This document shows, piece by piece, positions 51,672-62,458 of a stretch of DNA of 64,000 nt; the stretch's first letter is position 1; the number at the start of each line of letters is the position of its first letter. Below the pieces are notes generated by a model, which worked only from the letters and a program-made list of their open reading frames with translations, had not been told where the DNA came from and ran no database searches. The stretch comes from Parasutterella secunda. GTDB lineage: Bacteria > Pseudomonadota > Gammaproteobacteria > Burkholderiales > Burkholderiaceae_F. The DNA lies in assembly GCF_023336895.1 (NCBI RefSeq), contig NZ_JAMBLT010000003.1, forward strand, positions 186,001-250,000. The letters run 5' to 3'. Position numbers and translations under genes: made by a program.

Positions 51672-52883
51672 TTATTTGTGCTTGCCGTTGGGAAAGCTCT
51701 TCGGATGGTTTCGGCGCGGTGCCGTTTTGTTGGTTTTGACTGACGGGGTGATTGTCTTTTTCACATCCGGCGCCTTATGAGCTGGTTCCTCATCATCGAA
51801 TTTCGGCATGGCAAACGTGATAGAAACGTCTTTGGCAATACGCTTGCGTGCCTTTTGCGATAGCCACGTTTTCACCATGGCAACGCCCACAGCCAATAAC
51901 ACCGGGCCCAAAATAAGACCTAAGAAACCGAAGGCTATAACACCGCCGAACACACCAAGAAATACGAGCGACAAAGGTAGCGGCGTACCTCTTGCGATCA
52001 ACAACGGTTTTAAGAAGTTATCAACACTTGCCACCACCAAAGTACCCCAGGCAACCATGAATAGCGCCAGGCCGATTTCTCCTTGGGCGTACAACCAGAT
52101 AGCGACCGGACCCCAGACTAAAGGCGGACCAATTGGCACAACGGACAGAATGAAAACCGCCACGGACAAAAGCAGAGTGCCGGGAGCGCCGACAATAATA
52201 AAGCCGATACAGGCGGCAAGACTTTGTCCGGCAGCCGTTCCTACAATGCCGTAAACCACGCTCCGGGTAGTGCTTACAAGAATGTGGGAAAGTTCGTTAC
52301 TGAGATCACCGGAGACTTTCTCCAGAAAATCGTTAGCCCGGCTTGCCAGCGCATCGCCGTCTCTATAAAAGAAGAAGGCGATGAAGGCAACGAGTGCCAT
52401 TTGTACAAGGCCGTTGCCTAATGAAAGAGCGATGGTAAAGACTTCGCGCGTGATCGGGTCAATCATCTTGCGCATGAGATCGGCCAAGGCTTGCGGTTGG
52501 AAAACAATCGCCATTTGACTGTAGAGCCAAGTACCGATGACAGGGATTTCTTTAAGCCAGAGAGGGGCGCTGATTGTGCGGATATATTCGGTAATACCGG
52601 AAATCGCCGATGGAAGTTGCTGAGCAACGGCTGCCGACAGGAACATCATCGGGATAATCAAGCACACGACAAGCAGCGTCACCATCAAAAATGCAGCCGG
52701 TGTCGGTCTGTTGCCCATATTGGTTTTAAACCGTGCAAACAATGGCCAACTGACCACGGTAACAATAGCGGCAATGGTGATGGCTGTTAAAAAGGGTCTG
52801 ACGACGAAATAACATCCGATCGCGATGGCGGATCCGAAAAGAATACGGATCAAAATGTCGATGCGGTCTCTGAGGTTAAGCAT
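51672..52883 (-). CDS. AI-2E/PerM family membrane protein
   Basis: A 403-residue inner-membrane protein with about seven helices of the AI-2E transporter (UPF0118/PerM) family. Landmarks are PFLTAITIAAIVTVVSWPLF early, FFFYRDGDALASRANDFLEK and, near the end, VDNFLKPLLIARGTPLPLSLVFLGVFGG (only partly quoted here: DNFLKPLLIARGTPLP). The C-terminal 65 residues are basic and disordered, ending in a lysine-rich stretch. Family members export autoinducer-like or small molecules or exchange Na+; the substrate cannot be assigned. Confidence 0.88.
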   Translation of the reverse strand: MLNLRDRIDILIRILFGSAIAIGCYFVVRPFLTAITIAAIVTVVSWPLFARFKTNMGNRPTPAAFLMVTLLVVCLIIPMMFLSAAVAQQLPSAISGITEYIRTISAPLWLKEIPVIGTWLYSQMAIVFQPQALADLMRKMIDPITREVFTIALSLGNGLVQMALVAFIAFFFYRDGDALASRANDFLEKVSGDLSNELSHILVSTTRSVVYGIVGTAAGQSLAACIGFIIVGAPGTLLLSVAVFILSVVPIGPPLVWGPVAIWLYAQGEIGLALFMVAWGTLVVASVDNFLKPLLIARGTPLPLSLVFLGVFGGVIAFGFLGLILGPVLLAVGVAMVKTWLSQKARKRIAKDVSITFAMPKFDDEEPAHKAPDVKKTITPSVKTNKTAPRRNHPKSFPNGKHK

Positions 52884-53017
52884 TTGTTTTTGCTTTAAAT
52901 CGGGCGAACAACACAGCCACTAGTCTAAACGAAAATTGTTTTGTTAGTGCAGGCTAAAGCGGCGCTGATTAAAATTTTCTTGTCCGTTGTCATAGTTTTT
53001 CAGAGGAATCTTCAGAC

Positions 53018-53602
53018 ATGCCCAAAGTAACCGACGAAATGATTGCAGCCGTTCGAGAAACAAAAACAATGACAGAGCGGGTGTTTGACGGTCATTTTTT
53101 GCATATTGACCGTGACACAGTGACAACCGCAACCGGTTTGGTCCGTAGCCGTGAATACATTCGTCATCCGGGGGCCTCGGTCATCATCGCCTTATTTGAC
53201 GATGAAACGATACTTTTGGAATTTCAGTGGCGTCAGCCCTGCGAAAAGGCATTCTGGGAGTTGCCTGCTGGAAAACTCGATCCCAATGAAAAAGCCTCGG
53301 TTTGCGCCAGACGCGAACTTGAAGAAGAAACGGGTTATCAGGCTGATCAATGGTATTACCTCGGACGCATCCATAATGCGATCGGGTACTCGGACGAGCA
53401 TCTTGAGTTTTTCTTAGCCAAGGGGTTAAAGGCTGGTGATCGTCATCTTGATGAAGGGGAATGTCTGGAAGTGTATCGGCTGCCGTTTAAAGAAGTCAAA
53501 GAAATGACGCTTAACGGGGATATCACTGACGTAAAGACGATTATCGGGGTATTTTGGCTGGAAAAATACCTCAAAGGTGAAATGGCCGTCCAGGCTTGCT
53601 AA
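53018..53602 (+). CDS. NUDIX hydrolase (ADP-ribose pyrophosphatase type)
   Basis: A 194-residue NUDIX enzyme. The NUDIX box is GKLDPNEKASVCARRELEEE followed by TGY, matching GX5EX7REUXEEXGU. The preceding strand EFQWRQPCEKAFWELPAG and downstream AIGYSDEHLEFFLAKGL fit the ADP-ribose pyrophosphatase group (NudF/ADPRase). It probably cleaves ADP-ribose or related nucleoside diphosphate sugars. It is divergent from the AI-2E permease gene. A hairpin series follows the stop. Confidence 0.9.
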   Translation: MPKVTDEMIAAVRETKTMTERVFDGHFLHIDRDTVTTATGLVRSREYIRHPGASVIIALFDDETILLEFQWRQPCEKAFWELPAGKLDPNEKASVCARRELEEETGYQADQWYYLGRIHNAIGYSDEHLEFFLAKGLKAGDRHLDEGECLEVYRLPFKEVKEMTLNGDITDVKTIIGVFWLEKYLKGEMAVQAC

Positions 53603-53605
53603 CAC

Positions 53606-53663
53606 TCGACAAATTCCTGCTATTTGTCGACTATGGAAGAGTTTGAGATGGCTCAAACTTTTG
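53606..53663 (+). terminator. Tandem hairpins ending the NUDIX transcript
   Basis: First hairpin CGACAAAT / ATTTGTCG with a 7-nt loop. The second, AGTTTGAG-ATGG-CTCAAACT, is followed by TTT and is the more likely terminator. Confidence 0.7.
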
Positions 53664-53733
53664 CCTGTTCAGGCGTTGCGATTTCCAATAAACTGAACCG
53701 ACAGCTCCGCGGATTTGAGAGCGGAAGTAATAA

Positions 53734-55092
<1,359 letters not shown>

Positions 55093-55192
55093 TCCTGACT
55101 ATTGACTCAAGTTAGCAGCGGGTGAGGTTGAAAGGCTTCGCCCGTTGTTTTTTTAGGTGTCAAGCAATCTCCGAAAGCGGTTCAAAAACCGC

Positions 55193-55198
55193 TAAAAT
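55193..55198 (+). promoter_or_regulatory. -10 candidate for the lolC-lolD-tatD operon
   Basis: GCTAAAAT motif 40 nt before the lolC start, matching the -10 style seen at other genes of the window. No good -35 is visible. Confidence 0.4.
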
Positions 55199-55237
55199 TT
55201 CCGCCATTACGAAATTTTTGATCAAAGGCTCTTTTGC

Positions 55238-56494
55238 GTGAATTTACCTTTTGAATTCAGAATCGGGTGGCGGTACACCCGACAAGGCCGCCGAGGTCGC
55301 GGTAAAAACGGTTTTATATCTTTCATCTCCGTGATGAGTGTGGCTTCCATCGCTTTGGGGGTGATGGCGCTCATTGTGGTGCTTTCCGTCATGAACGGAT
55401 TTCAAAAAGAAGTTCGTGATCGGATGCTCTCGGTTATTCCCCATATTGAAGTTGTGAGCTACGCAGGCTCAATTGACAACTGGCAGGACACCGCTAAATT
55501 GGTGGCATCCAATTCTCATGTGTTGGGGGTGGCCCCCTATTCTTCCGGGCAAGGACTTTTGAGCACCGGTTCAAGTGTGCGAGGGGTATTGCTTCGCGGT
55601 ATTGATCCGGCAACCGAAAACAATGTTTCCGATATCGATAAACAAATGGCCTACGGCCACCTGGCTGATTTAAAACCCCGTGAGTACGGCATCGTTTTAG
55701 GGCTTGATTTGGCCAGACTTTTGCGTTTGAGAATCGGCGATAAAGTCAATGTCATTATTCCTCAGGGGCGGGCAACGCCAGCCGGAATTGTCCCGCGTAT
55801 GAGGGCCTTCACACTAACGGGAGTATTTTCTTCCGGTCACTACGAATACGACAGTTCCATGGCGCTTCTTCATATTGAAGATGCGCAGGCACTTTTCCGG
55901 CAAACAGGCCCTGCCGGTCTTCGTGTTCGGGTCGATGATATGAATAAGGCCCCAGAAATTTCTTATGAAATCCTAAAAACCTTACCCGATACCTTTGCTG
56001 TAACCGATTGGAGTAAGCAAAATCGCACTTGGTTTGCCGCAGTTCAAGTCGAAAAGCGGATGATGGCCATCATTCTCTTTTTGATTGTTTTAGTGGGAGC
56101 CTTCGGATTGGTTTCCAGCATGGTGATGACCGTGACAGAAAAGCAGTCTGATATCGCCATTTTGCGTACCTTAGGCGTATCTCCCTCTTCGATCATGACG
56201 ATTTTTATGGTTCAAGGGGCGGTTGTCGGAATCGTTGGTGTTAGCTGCGGCGTCGTGCTTGGGCTGCTTTTAGCCTGTAACCTTGACGTGATTGTGCCAG
56301 CGATTGAGTCGCTTTTTGGTATTCAGTTCTTGCCCAAGGAAGTCTACTTCATTAGCTCCCTGCCTTCTGATCCGAGGGCAGGCGATATTGTTCCCATTGC
56401 GGCTTTCTCATTTATTTTGTCCCTGTTGGCTACGATTTACCCGAGTTGGCGGGCCGCACAAACAAAACCCGCGGAGGCTCTTCGCTATGAGTAA
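55238..56494 (+). CDS. lolC: Lipoprotein-releasing ABC transporter permease LolC/LolE
   Basis: Inner-membrane permease that extracts outer-membrane lipoproteins and hands them to LolA. The 418-residue chain has the family start FEFRIGWRYTRQG. A first membrane helix (SVASIALGVMALIVVLSVMN), a large periplasmic domain and three C-terminal helices in an FtsX-type module follow. EKQSDIAILRTLGVSPSSIM is the cytoplasmic coupling helix. Only one permease gene is present, consistent with a LolC/E hybrid (LolF-like) homodimer or with a distant partner. The start is GTG with AAAGG 9 nt upstream. lolD overlaps its end by 8 nt. Confidence 0.93.
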   Translation: MNLPFEFRIGWRYTRQGRRGRGKNGFISFISVMSVASIALGVMALIVVLSVMNGFQKEVRDRMLSVIPHIEVVSYAGSIDNWQDTAKLVASNSHVLGVAPYSSGQGLLSTGSSVRGVLLRGIDPATENNVSDIDKQMAYGHLADLKPREYGIVLGLDLARLLRLRIGDKVNVIIPQGRATPAGIVPRMRAFTLTGVFSSGHYEYDSSMALLHIEDAQALFRQTGPAGLRVRVDDMNKAPEISYEILKTLPDTFAVTDWSKQNRTWFAAVQVEKRMMAIILFLIVLVGAFGLVSSMVMTVTEKQSDIAILRTLGVSPSSIMTIFMVQGAVVGIVGVSCGVVLGLLLACNLDVIVPAIESLFGIQFLPKEVYFISSLPSDPRAGDIVPIAAFSFILSLLATIYPSWRAAQTKPAEALRYE

Positions 56495-57185
56495 TGAAAA
56501 AGAGTTTGTCATCGTTGCCCGAGGAGTCAAAAAGGCCTACCGCGAAGATGATCGCTCGGTGGAGGTTCTCAAGGGGGTTGATCTTGAGGTCAAGCCCGGG
56601 GAATTGCTGGCGGTGGTCGGCGCTTCGGGATCCGGTAAAAGCACACTGCTTCATGTTTTAGGCGGATTGGATTCAATTGATGAGGGTGAAGTCACTGTCG
56701 CCGGTTTTTCGGTTCATTCGTTAAGTGAAGTGCAAAGAGATGAGCTTCGGAATCAAAAATTGGGCTTTGTTTATCAGTTTCATCACCTTTTGCCTGAATT
56801 TACTGCGCTTGAAAATGTGGCCATGCCGCTAATTGTTCGTCGAGAACGGGATGATTTGGCCAAAAAGAAAGCCAAGGAAGTCCTGGAGTCTTTGGGGTTA
56901 GCCCATCGGCTTAATCACTTGCCCTCTCAAATGTCAGGGGGTGAGCGGCAGCGCTGTGCGATTGCTCGGGCGATGGTAACGGAGCCGGCCTGTATTTTGG
57001 CCGATGAACCGACGGGTAACTTGGACCGTCAAACCGCGGCCTCTGTTTTTGAAAGTTTGGTTTCTTTAGCAAGAAGTCATCAAACCGCTTGCGTGATTGT
57101 CACACACGATTTGGATTTGGCGGCTCAGTGTGATCGGGCCGTCACGATTGCCGATGGTGTGATCGTACAGGCTGATAACGCATGA
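56487..57185 (+). CDS. lolD: Lipoprotein-releasing ABC transporter ATPase LolD
   Basis: ATPase driving lipoprotein release. The 232-residue chain has Walker [19 protein letters not shown], the LolD motif [20 protein letters not shown], signature [14 protein letters not shown], Walker [13 protein letters not shown] and the switch histidine in [10 protein letters not shown]. The ATG at 56487 lies inside the end of lolC (8-bp overlap). Its stop overlaps the tatD start (ATGA). The three are translationally coupled. Confidence 0.96.
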   Translation: MSNEKEFVIVARGVKKAYREDDRSVEVLKGVDLEVKPGELLAVVGASGSGKSTLLHVLGGLDSIDEGEVTVAGFSVHSLSEVQRDELRNQKLGFVYQFHHLLPEFTALENVAMPLIVRRERDDLAKKKAKEVLESLGLAHRLNHLPSQMSGGERQRCAIARAMVTEPACILADEPTGNLDRQTAASVFESLVSLARSHQTACVIVTHDLDLAAQCDRAVTIADGVIVQADNA

Positions 57186-57970
57186 TCATTGATACACATA
57201 ATCACGTCGGGCTTGCCCCGTTGGCACAATCGCTTGAAGTGTTAGCTCAAAAGGCTAGCACCATGGGTGTGGTCTGCGGCGTGATCACAGCGGGCGGCGT
57301 AGAGGATTTCGAGCGCGTGCGCCAAACCGCCCAAAAACTCAATTGGGGCTATTGTGTGGGTCTTCACCCCCTGTATATCCGAGAGAATTGGCAAGCTGAC
57401 ATCAAGGCGCTTTCTGCCTTTTTAGAGACACATCAAGACGATCCCCATTTAGTTGGAATCGGGGAGATTGGGTTGGATTTCTACGTGGAGGGACTCGATC
57501 GGGATCGTCAGGAAGCGGTATTTAAAGAAGAACTTCAACTGGCTTTACGGTTTAATCTGCCGGTTTCGCTTCACAGTCGCCGAGCACTTTATCGAGTTTT
57601 AGCATTGATGAAGGAATATCCGACAGTATCAGGCGTATTGCATGCTTTCGCAGGCTCTCTCGATGAGATGAAGCAAGCCGTTCGAAGAGGTCTTTACCTG
57701 GGCATGGGCGGCGCGATGACTTTTCCTGGTAGCAAACGCGTGCGGACAGCCGCTATACAAGCCCCGTTCGGTTCTCTCGTTTTGGAGACCGATGCTCCGG
57801 ATATGCCGCCCGTTTTTTCAGAAACGAAGCAATCATCTCCTTTGGATTTGCCGCGTTATCTCTCTGAGTTGGCCGATCTTCGTCAAGAGGATGAAAGTGT
57901 TTTATCCAAGGCCCTTTTCATGAATTCGCTCAGCGCTTTTCCTAAACTGAAAGTGCTGCTTGCAAAATAG
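57182..57970 (+). CDS. TatD family metal-dependent hydrolase
   Basis: A 262-residue TIM-barrel hydrolase of the TatD family, with DNase or related phosphodiesterase activity in characterised members. Metal ligands are in [36 protein letters not shown] and VLETDAPDMPP. It is cytoplasmic with no leader. It overlaps lolD by 4 bp, so expression is coupled, though no functional link to lipoprotein sorting is known. Confidence 0.93.
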   Translation: MIIDTHNHVGLAPLAQSLEVLAQKASTMGVVCGVITAGGVEDFERVRQTAQKLNWGYCVGLHPLYIRENWQADIKALSAFLETHQDDPHLVGIGEIGLDFYVEGLDRDRQEAVFKEELQLALRFNLPVSLHSRRALYRVLALMKEYPTVSGVLHAFAGSLDEMKQAVRRGLYLGMGGAMTFPGSKRVRTAAIQAPFGSLVLETDAPDMPPVFSETKQSSPLDLPRYLSELADLRQEDESVLSKALFMNSLSAFPKLKVLLAK

Positions 57971-58046
57971 AAAAATTTCGTTGCATTTCCGAGAGTTCCC
58001 CAGCCTTTGAAAACAGTATTTTGAAGTCCTTCGGCAGGTTTCTTTC

Positions 58047-58055
58047 TGCTAAAAT
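58047..58055 (+). promoter_or_regulatory. Extended -10 promoter element of ndk
   Basis: TGCTAAAAT with no convincing -35, 99 nt before the ndk ATG. The same nonamer precedes metG on the minus strand. Confidence 0.5.
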
Positions 58056-58098
58056 GCCACCTCGAAATGAGCCCCCGGGGTCATTCTTTGATTGTCAT

Positions 58099-58126
58099 GG
58101 ACAACCGGTGTTGTCCGTCTGTTTTT
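58099..58126 (+). terminator. Terminator-like hairpin in the ndk leader
   Basis: Stem GGACAAC / GTTGTCC with a CGGT loop, followed after GTCTG by TTTTT. It lies between the likely promoter and the ndk start, so it could end upstream transcripts or attenuate ndk. Confidence 0.55.
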
Positions 58127-58153
58127 GATTATTAACTTCATTGGGGAAATACA

Positions 58154-58606
58154 ATGGCTATTGAACGCACCCTTTCCATTATCAAGCCGGATGCCGTTGC
58201 TAAGAACGTCATCGGTCAAATCTACACGCGTTTTGAAAACGCCGGTCTTCGCATTGTTGCCGCTCAAATGCGTCAATTGTCTCAAGCTGAAGCCGAAGGT
58301 TTCTACGCTGTTCACAAAGAACGTCCCTTCTTTAAGGATTTGGTGGCTTTCATGACCTCCGGCCCCGTGATGATTCAAGTGTTGGAAGGTGAAGGCGCCA
58401 TTGCCAAGAATCGTGAATTGATGGGCGCTACCGACCCGAAGAAGGCTGCTCCCGGCACGATCCGCGCTGACTTCGCTCAAAGCATTGATGCTAACGCTGT
58501 TCACGGCTCCGACGCTCCGGAAACGGCTGCTGTGGAAATCGCCTACTTCTTCCCGACGTTGGCGATTTGCGAACGCAAGTGCTGCGGTTGCTGCTGCGAC
58601 AAGTAA
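58154..58606 (+). CDS. ndk: Nucleoside diphosphate kinase with cysteine-rich tail
   Basis: Balances nucleoside triphosphate pools by phosphoryl transfer through a histidine. The chain has 150 residues, against about 141 in most bacteria. The start [20 protein letters not shown] and the active-site histidine in [12 protein letters not shown] are canonical. After the usual end ([11 protein letters not shown]) it continues with KCCGCCCDK, five cysteines in nine residues. This tail could bind metal or form disulfides; it is not a normal part of the family. Upstream is a TGCTAAAAT -10 and a terminator-like hairpin; rlmN follows after 116 nt. Confidence 0.96.
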   Translation: MAIERTLSIIKPDAVAKNVIGQIYTRFENAGLRIVAAQMRQLSQAEAEGFYAVHKERPFFKDLVAFMTSGPVMIQVLEGEGAIAKNRELMGATDPKKAAPGTIRADFAQSIDANAVHGSDAPETAAVEIAYFFPTLAICERKCCGCCCDK

Positions 58607-58722
58607 TACTTGAGGGGGCGGGGTGCGACAGCACCTCCAAATTCGTCGTGCTCCGTCCTTAATCTGTCGAGTCGCCTCCGGGTGACTCGTTTCAACTTTA
58701 CCGAAGCCGTTTTTTCAAAGTG

Positions 58723-59859
58723 ATGACTCAAACTGACAACCGTGTGAATCTATTAGACCTGGACCGAGAGGGACTCGTGGCTTTTTGCGAGCAAATGGGC
58801 GAGAAGCGTTTCCGTGCCATTCAGCTTTTGCGATGGATTCACCGTCATTGTGTGGGCGATTTTGAAAAAATGACCGATTTGGCCAAGTCCTTTCGGGCCA
58901 AGCTCATTGAGCGCACAGAAATTCGTGCTCCGTCTCCCATTTGGGATAAGAAAAGCGCAGACGGTACGCGTAAGTGGCTATTTGATGTCGGCAACGGCAA
59001 CGCGGTCGAGACGGTTTTTATTCCGGAGGATGATCGCGGAACGCTTTGTGTGTCCACGCAAGCGGGTTGTGCCATGGGGTGCCTTTTTTGCTCAACAGGC
59101 AAGCAAGGCTTTAACAGAAATCTGAGCACCTCGGAGATTATCGGCCAGCTCTGGCACGCCGAAAAAACGCTCCGTGAAGATATGGGTGTAACCGATCCGG
59201 CTGACCGTGTCATCAGTAACGTCGTACTCATGGGGATGGGGGAGCCGCTTCAGAATTTGGATAATGTCGTGGCGGCTCTGAAGCTGATGCTCGATGACAA
59301 TGCCTACGGCTTAAGCCGTCGTCGTGTGACGGTTTCCACTTGCGGCTTGACTTTACAGATGGATAAATTAGCGGCGGCCGTGCCCGTTGCTTTGGCGGTG
59401 TCCTTGCACGCCCCCACCAACGAGCTGCGCGATCAGATCATGCCCATCAATAAGAAGCACCCGCTTGAAGATCTTATGCAGGCATGCAAACGTTATTTAG
59501 CTCATGCTCCGCGTGATTACATCACTTTTGAATACATTTTGTTGGGTGGTGTCAATGATCGCTTGGAACACGCCAAAGCATTGGTTAAGCTTGTGCGTGG
59601 TGTTTCCTGCAAGTTTAATTTAATTCCCTTTAACCCATTTCCGGACAGTGACTTAAGAAAGCCCGATCCGAAAGATGTGAAGGCTTTCCAGGACTATCTG
59701 ATGGGGCAGGGCATTGTGACGACTATTCGTAAGACCAGAGGTGACGATATTGATGCCGCTTGTGGTCAATTGGCAGGCAACATTAAAGATAAAACGCGTC
59801 GCGCCGAACGCTTGGCTCAACAAAAAGCTCAAGTCACCTTTTTAGTCAAGGAGCGCTAG
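58723..59859 (+). CDS. rlmN: 23S rRNA/tRNA (adenine-C2)-methyltransferase RlmN
   Basis: Radical SAM enzyme methylating A2503 of 23S rRNA and A37 of some tRNAs. The 378-residue chain has the cluster motif [15 protein letters not shown] (C-x3-C-x2-C), [13 protein letters not shown], and [15 protein letters not shown]-terminal cysteine in DIDAACGQL is the one that forms the methyl-cysteine intermediate. I chose ATG at 58723 over the GTG just before it. ispG follows after only 4 nt; pilF/pilW and rodZ, often found between them in betaproteobacteria, are absent. Confidence 0.96.
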   Translation: MTQTDNRVNLLDLDREGLVAFCEQMGEKRFRAIQLLRWIHRHCVGDFEKMTDLAKSFRAKLIERTEIRAPSPIWDKKSADGTRKWLFDVGNGNAVETVFIPEDDRGTLCVSTQAGCAMGCLFCSTGKQGFNRNLSTSEIIGQLWHAEKTLREDMGVTDPADRVISNVVLMGMGEPLQNLDNVVAALKLMLDDNAYGLSRRRVTVSTCGLTLQMDKLAAAVPVALAVSLHAPTNELRDQIMPINKKHPLEDLMQACKRYLAHAPRDYITFEYILLGGVNDRLEHAKALVKLVRGVSCKFNLIPFNPFPDSDLRKPDPKDVKAFQDYLMGQGIVTTIRKTRGDDIDAACGQLAGNIKDKTRRAERLAQQKAQVTFLVKER

Positions 59860-59863
59860 AACG

Positions 59864-61117
59864 ATGTCTGTGTTTAGCTCTCGTCATCACACTCACAAGG
59901 TTCATGTTCGTTACGGCGACAACGATGTGACGATAGGGGGAGATAGCCCCATTCGGGTGCAATCCATGACCAACACGGCAACGACCGATGTTGACGCAAC
60001 GGTGCAGCAGGTCATTGATTTGGCACGCGCAGGTAGCGAGTTGGTTCGCCTGACTGTTAATACGCCCGATGCGGCTCGCGCTGTGGTTCAGATTCGTGAA
60101 AAGCTTGACGCTTTAAATTGCTCGGTTCCGCTTGTTGGTGATTTTCACTACAACGGACACAAATTGCTCACCGAGGTATCCGAATGCGCGAAGGCCCTGT
60201 CCAAATACCGTATCAACCCGGGCAATGTCGGTCACGGTGAGCGGGGAATGGAAAACTTTGCCCGTATGGTCGAAGTCGCTATCGCCAATGATAAGCCGGT
60301 AAGGATCGGTGTAAACGGCGGATCGCTTGATGCTCAAATTTTGGCACGCATGCTCGAAGACAATCGTGCAGCAGGCATGCCGCAGACGCCTTCAGAAGTT
60401 CAGTTGCACGCGATGGTGGCTTCCGCCTTGCAAAGCGCAAAAGCTGCAGAAGAAATCGGCCTTGCGGCCGACAAAATCGTGCTCTCGGCCAAGGTGTCCG
60501 CGGTTCAGGATTTGGTGGCTGTGTATCGGGAACTCGCCTCACAGTCTGACTATGCTTTGCATTTAGGTTTAACGGAAGCGGGTATTGGCACCAAAGGGGT
60601 GGTGGCTAGCGCTGCCTCGATGGGTGTGTTGTTGGCCGAAGGGATTGGCGACACGATTCGGGTGAGCATAACACCAATGCCGGGGGCAGCAAGAACTGAA
60701 GAAGTTCGCGTTGCTCAGGAGATTTTGCAGACCATGGGGCTTCGCGCCTTTTCTCCTCTTGTGGTATCGTGTCCAGGTTGTGGCCGTACGTCAAGCGCCC
60801 TTTTTCAACAACTGGCGGCTCAAACGCAGCGCTATTTGATTGAGATGACTCCACAATGGCGCGAAACGGCCGAGGGTTTCGAAAATATGGTGGTGGCCGT
60901 CATGGGCTGTGTGGTCAATGGCCCGGGGGAAAGCAAGCACGCCAATATTGGGATTAGCTTGCCCGGTAACGGTGAGTCACCTGTTGCCCCCGTGTTCGCG
61001 GACGGAGAAAAGATTGCCTCCATTAAAGGGGAGGCCGGTGATGCGGACTCCATTGCCGACCGCTTCAAGGAATTAATTAATGAGTATGTGCAGACGCATT
61101 ACTCGAAAAAGCATTAG
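59864..61117 (+). CDS. ispG: 4-hydroxy-3-methylbut-2-en-1-yl diphosphate synthase (IspG/GcpE)
   Basis: [4Fe-4S] enzyme of the MEP isoprenoid pathway, converting MEcPP to HMBPP. The 417-residue chain has [19 protein letters not shown] at the N-terminus. RINPGNVG is in the barrel. The cluster cysteines are in [12 protein letters not shown] and [14 protein letters not shown], with the catalytic glutamate in the latter. It lies between rlmN and hisS in one transcriptional direction with short gaps. Confidence 0.97.
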   Translation: MSVFSSRHHTHKVHVRYGDNDVTIGGDSPIRVQSMTNTATTDVDATVQQVIDLARAGSELVRLTVNTPDAARAVVQIREKLDALNCSVPLVGDFHYNGHKLLTEVSECAKALSKYRINPGNVGHGERGMENFARMVEVAIANDKPVRIGVNGGSLDAQILARMLEDNRAAGMPQTPSEVQLHAMVASALQSAKAAEEIGLAADKIVLSAKVSAVQDLVAVYRELASQSDYALHLGLTEAGIGTKGVVASAASMGVLLAEGIGDTIRVSITPMPGAARTEEVRVAQEILQTMGLRAFSPLVVSCPGCGRTSSALFQQLAAQTQRYLIEMTPQWRETAEGFENMVVAVMGCVVNGPGESKHANIGISLPGNGESPVAPVFADGEKIASIKGEAGDADSIADRFKELINEYVQTHYSKKH

Positions 61118-61141
61118 ACATTAATGAAAGAGAGAAGTGTT

Positions 61142-62455
61142 ATGGCTAAAGTACAAAAAATTGCCGGTATTCGCGGAATGAATGACATTCTTCCGGCCGA
61201 AGCGCCTATTTGGGAATATTTTGAAGAATGTGCCCATGATGTGCTTCGTGCATACGGTTACAAGCAAATTCGCACGCCGATCTTAGAGGCAACCTCTCTT
61301 TTTAAGCGCGGTATCGGTGAAGTAACCGATATTGTGGAAAAGGAAATGTATTGCTTCACCGATTCCCTCAACGGTGAAGAATTGGCTTTGCGTCCTGAAA
61401 ATACGGCCAGTGTGGTCAGAAGTGTGATTGAACACAACCTCACCTATAACGCTCCGCAACGATTGTGGTACTTCGGACCGATGTTCAGACACGAGCGTCC
61501 GCAACGCGGCCGCTATCGTCAATTCCACCAATTGGGTGTTGAAGCGTTGGGCTTTAAGGGGCCGGATGTTGACGTTGAACAGATCCTCATGGCTCGCCGT
61601 CTTTTTGATGAGCTTGAAATTTTGCCCTTGAAACTGGAACTCAATTCCTTGGGCAATCTCGACGAGCGTAAAGCTCATCGCGAAGCGTTGATCAAATACT
61701 TTGAAGCCAATCAGGATGTCCTTGATGAGGATGCTAAACGTCGTCTTTACAGCAACCCGCTTCGCATTTTGGATACGAAAAATCCTGACATGCAACAGAT
61801 GGTTGAAGGAGCGCCGAAGCTTTTGGATTACCTGAAAGAAGACAGTCTTGCCTTCTTGCGTCGTATGGAAGAGTTGCTCTCGGTTGCGGGTGTCGACTAC
61901 ACCATCAATCCTCGTTTGGTCAGAGGCCTTGATTATTACAACCACACCGTTTACGAATGGGTGACGGATAAGCTCGGGGCTCAAGCAACGGTTTGCGGCG
62001 GTGGCCGTTACGATCCGCTCATTGAAATGTTGGGCGGTAAACCCACGCCGGCTGTTGGCTTTGCCATGGGTGTGGAAAGAGTGCTTGAAGTGATGCGTGA
62101 ATGCGGCTTTGAATCTGGCGAGCCTGACACCGAAGTTTATGTTTTGCATCAAGGCGGTGCTTCTCAAGGCTACGCGATGATGTTGGGTGAAATTCTTCGT
62201 GATGCATACTACGAAGTGATTGTTCACGCCGGTGATGCGAGCATGAAGAGTCAAATGAAAAAGGCTGACCAAAGCGGCGCTAAATATGCGTTGATTTGCG
62301 GTGAAGAAGAAACCGCTCATGGTCAGGTGACTGTGAAATGCATGTATGGTCACGAAGACGAACGCTTCATGAAGCAAGAAACCCTTGACTTACAAGACGC
62401 AATCCAATATTTTGTCAATTTAAACGACGACTTTTTCGAAGAAGACGAGGAATAA
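61142..62455 (+). CDS. hisS: Histidyl-tRNA synthetase
   Basis: Class II aminoacyl-tRNA synthetase. The 437-residue chain has IRGMNDILPAEAPIWEY at the N-terminus, motif 2 RHERPQRGRYRQFHQLGVE, the histidine-binding region LVRGLDYYNHTVYEW and motif 3 AVGFAMGVERVLEV. A C-terminal anticodon domain follows. ATG at 61142 gives the usual start; another ATG six codons earlier lacks a ribosome-binding signal. The acidic C-terminal extension (DDFFEEDEE) is short. yfgM follows after 3 nt. Confidence 0.97.
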   Translation: MAKVQKIAGIRGMNDILPAEAPIWEYFEECAHDVLRAYGYKQIRTPILEATSLFKRGIGEVTDIVEKEMYCFTDSLNGEELALRPENTASVVRSVIEHNLTYNAPQRLWYFGPMFRHERPQRGRYRQFHQLGVEALGFKGPDVDVEQILMARRLFDELEILPLKLELNSLGNLDERKAHREALIKYFEANQDVLDEDAKRRLYSNPLRILDTKNPDMQQMVEGAPKLLDYLKEDSLAFLRRMEELLSVAGVDYTINPRLVRGLDYYNHTVYEWVTDKLGAQATVCGGGRYDPLIEMLGGKPTPAVGFAMGVERVLEVMRECGFESGEPDTEVYVLHQGGASQGYAMMLGEILRDAYYEVIVHAGDASMKSQMKKADQSGAKYALICGEEETAHGQVTVKCMYGHEDERFMKQETLDLQDAIQYFVNLNDDFFEEDEE

Positions 62456-62458
62456 GGC

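Noticed and set aside
61283-62377. 364-codon open frame opposite hisS
   Set aside because: Antisense shadow of hisS with low-complexity composition and no ribosome-binding site.
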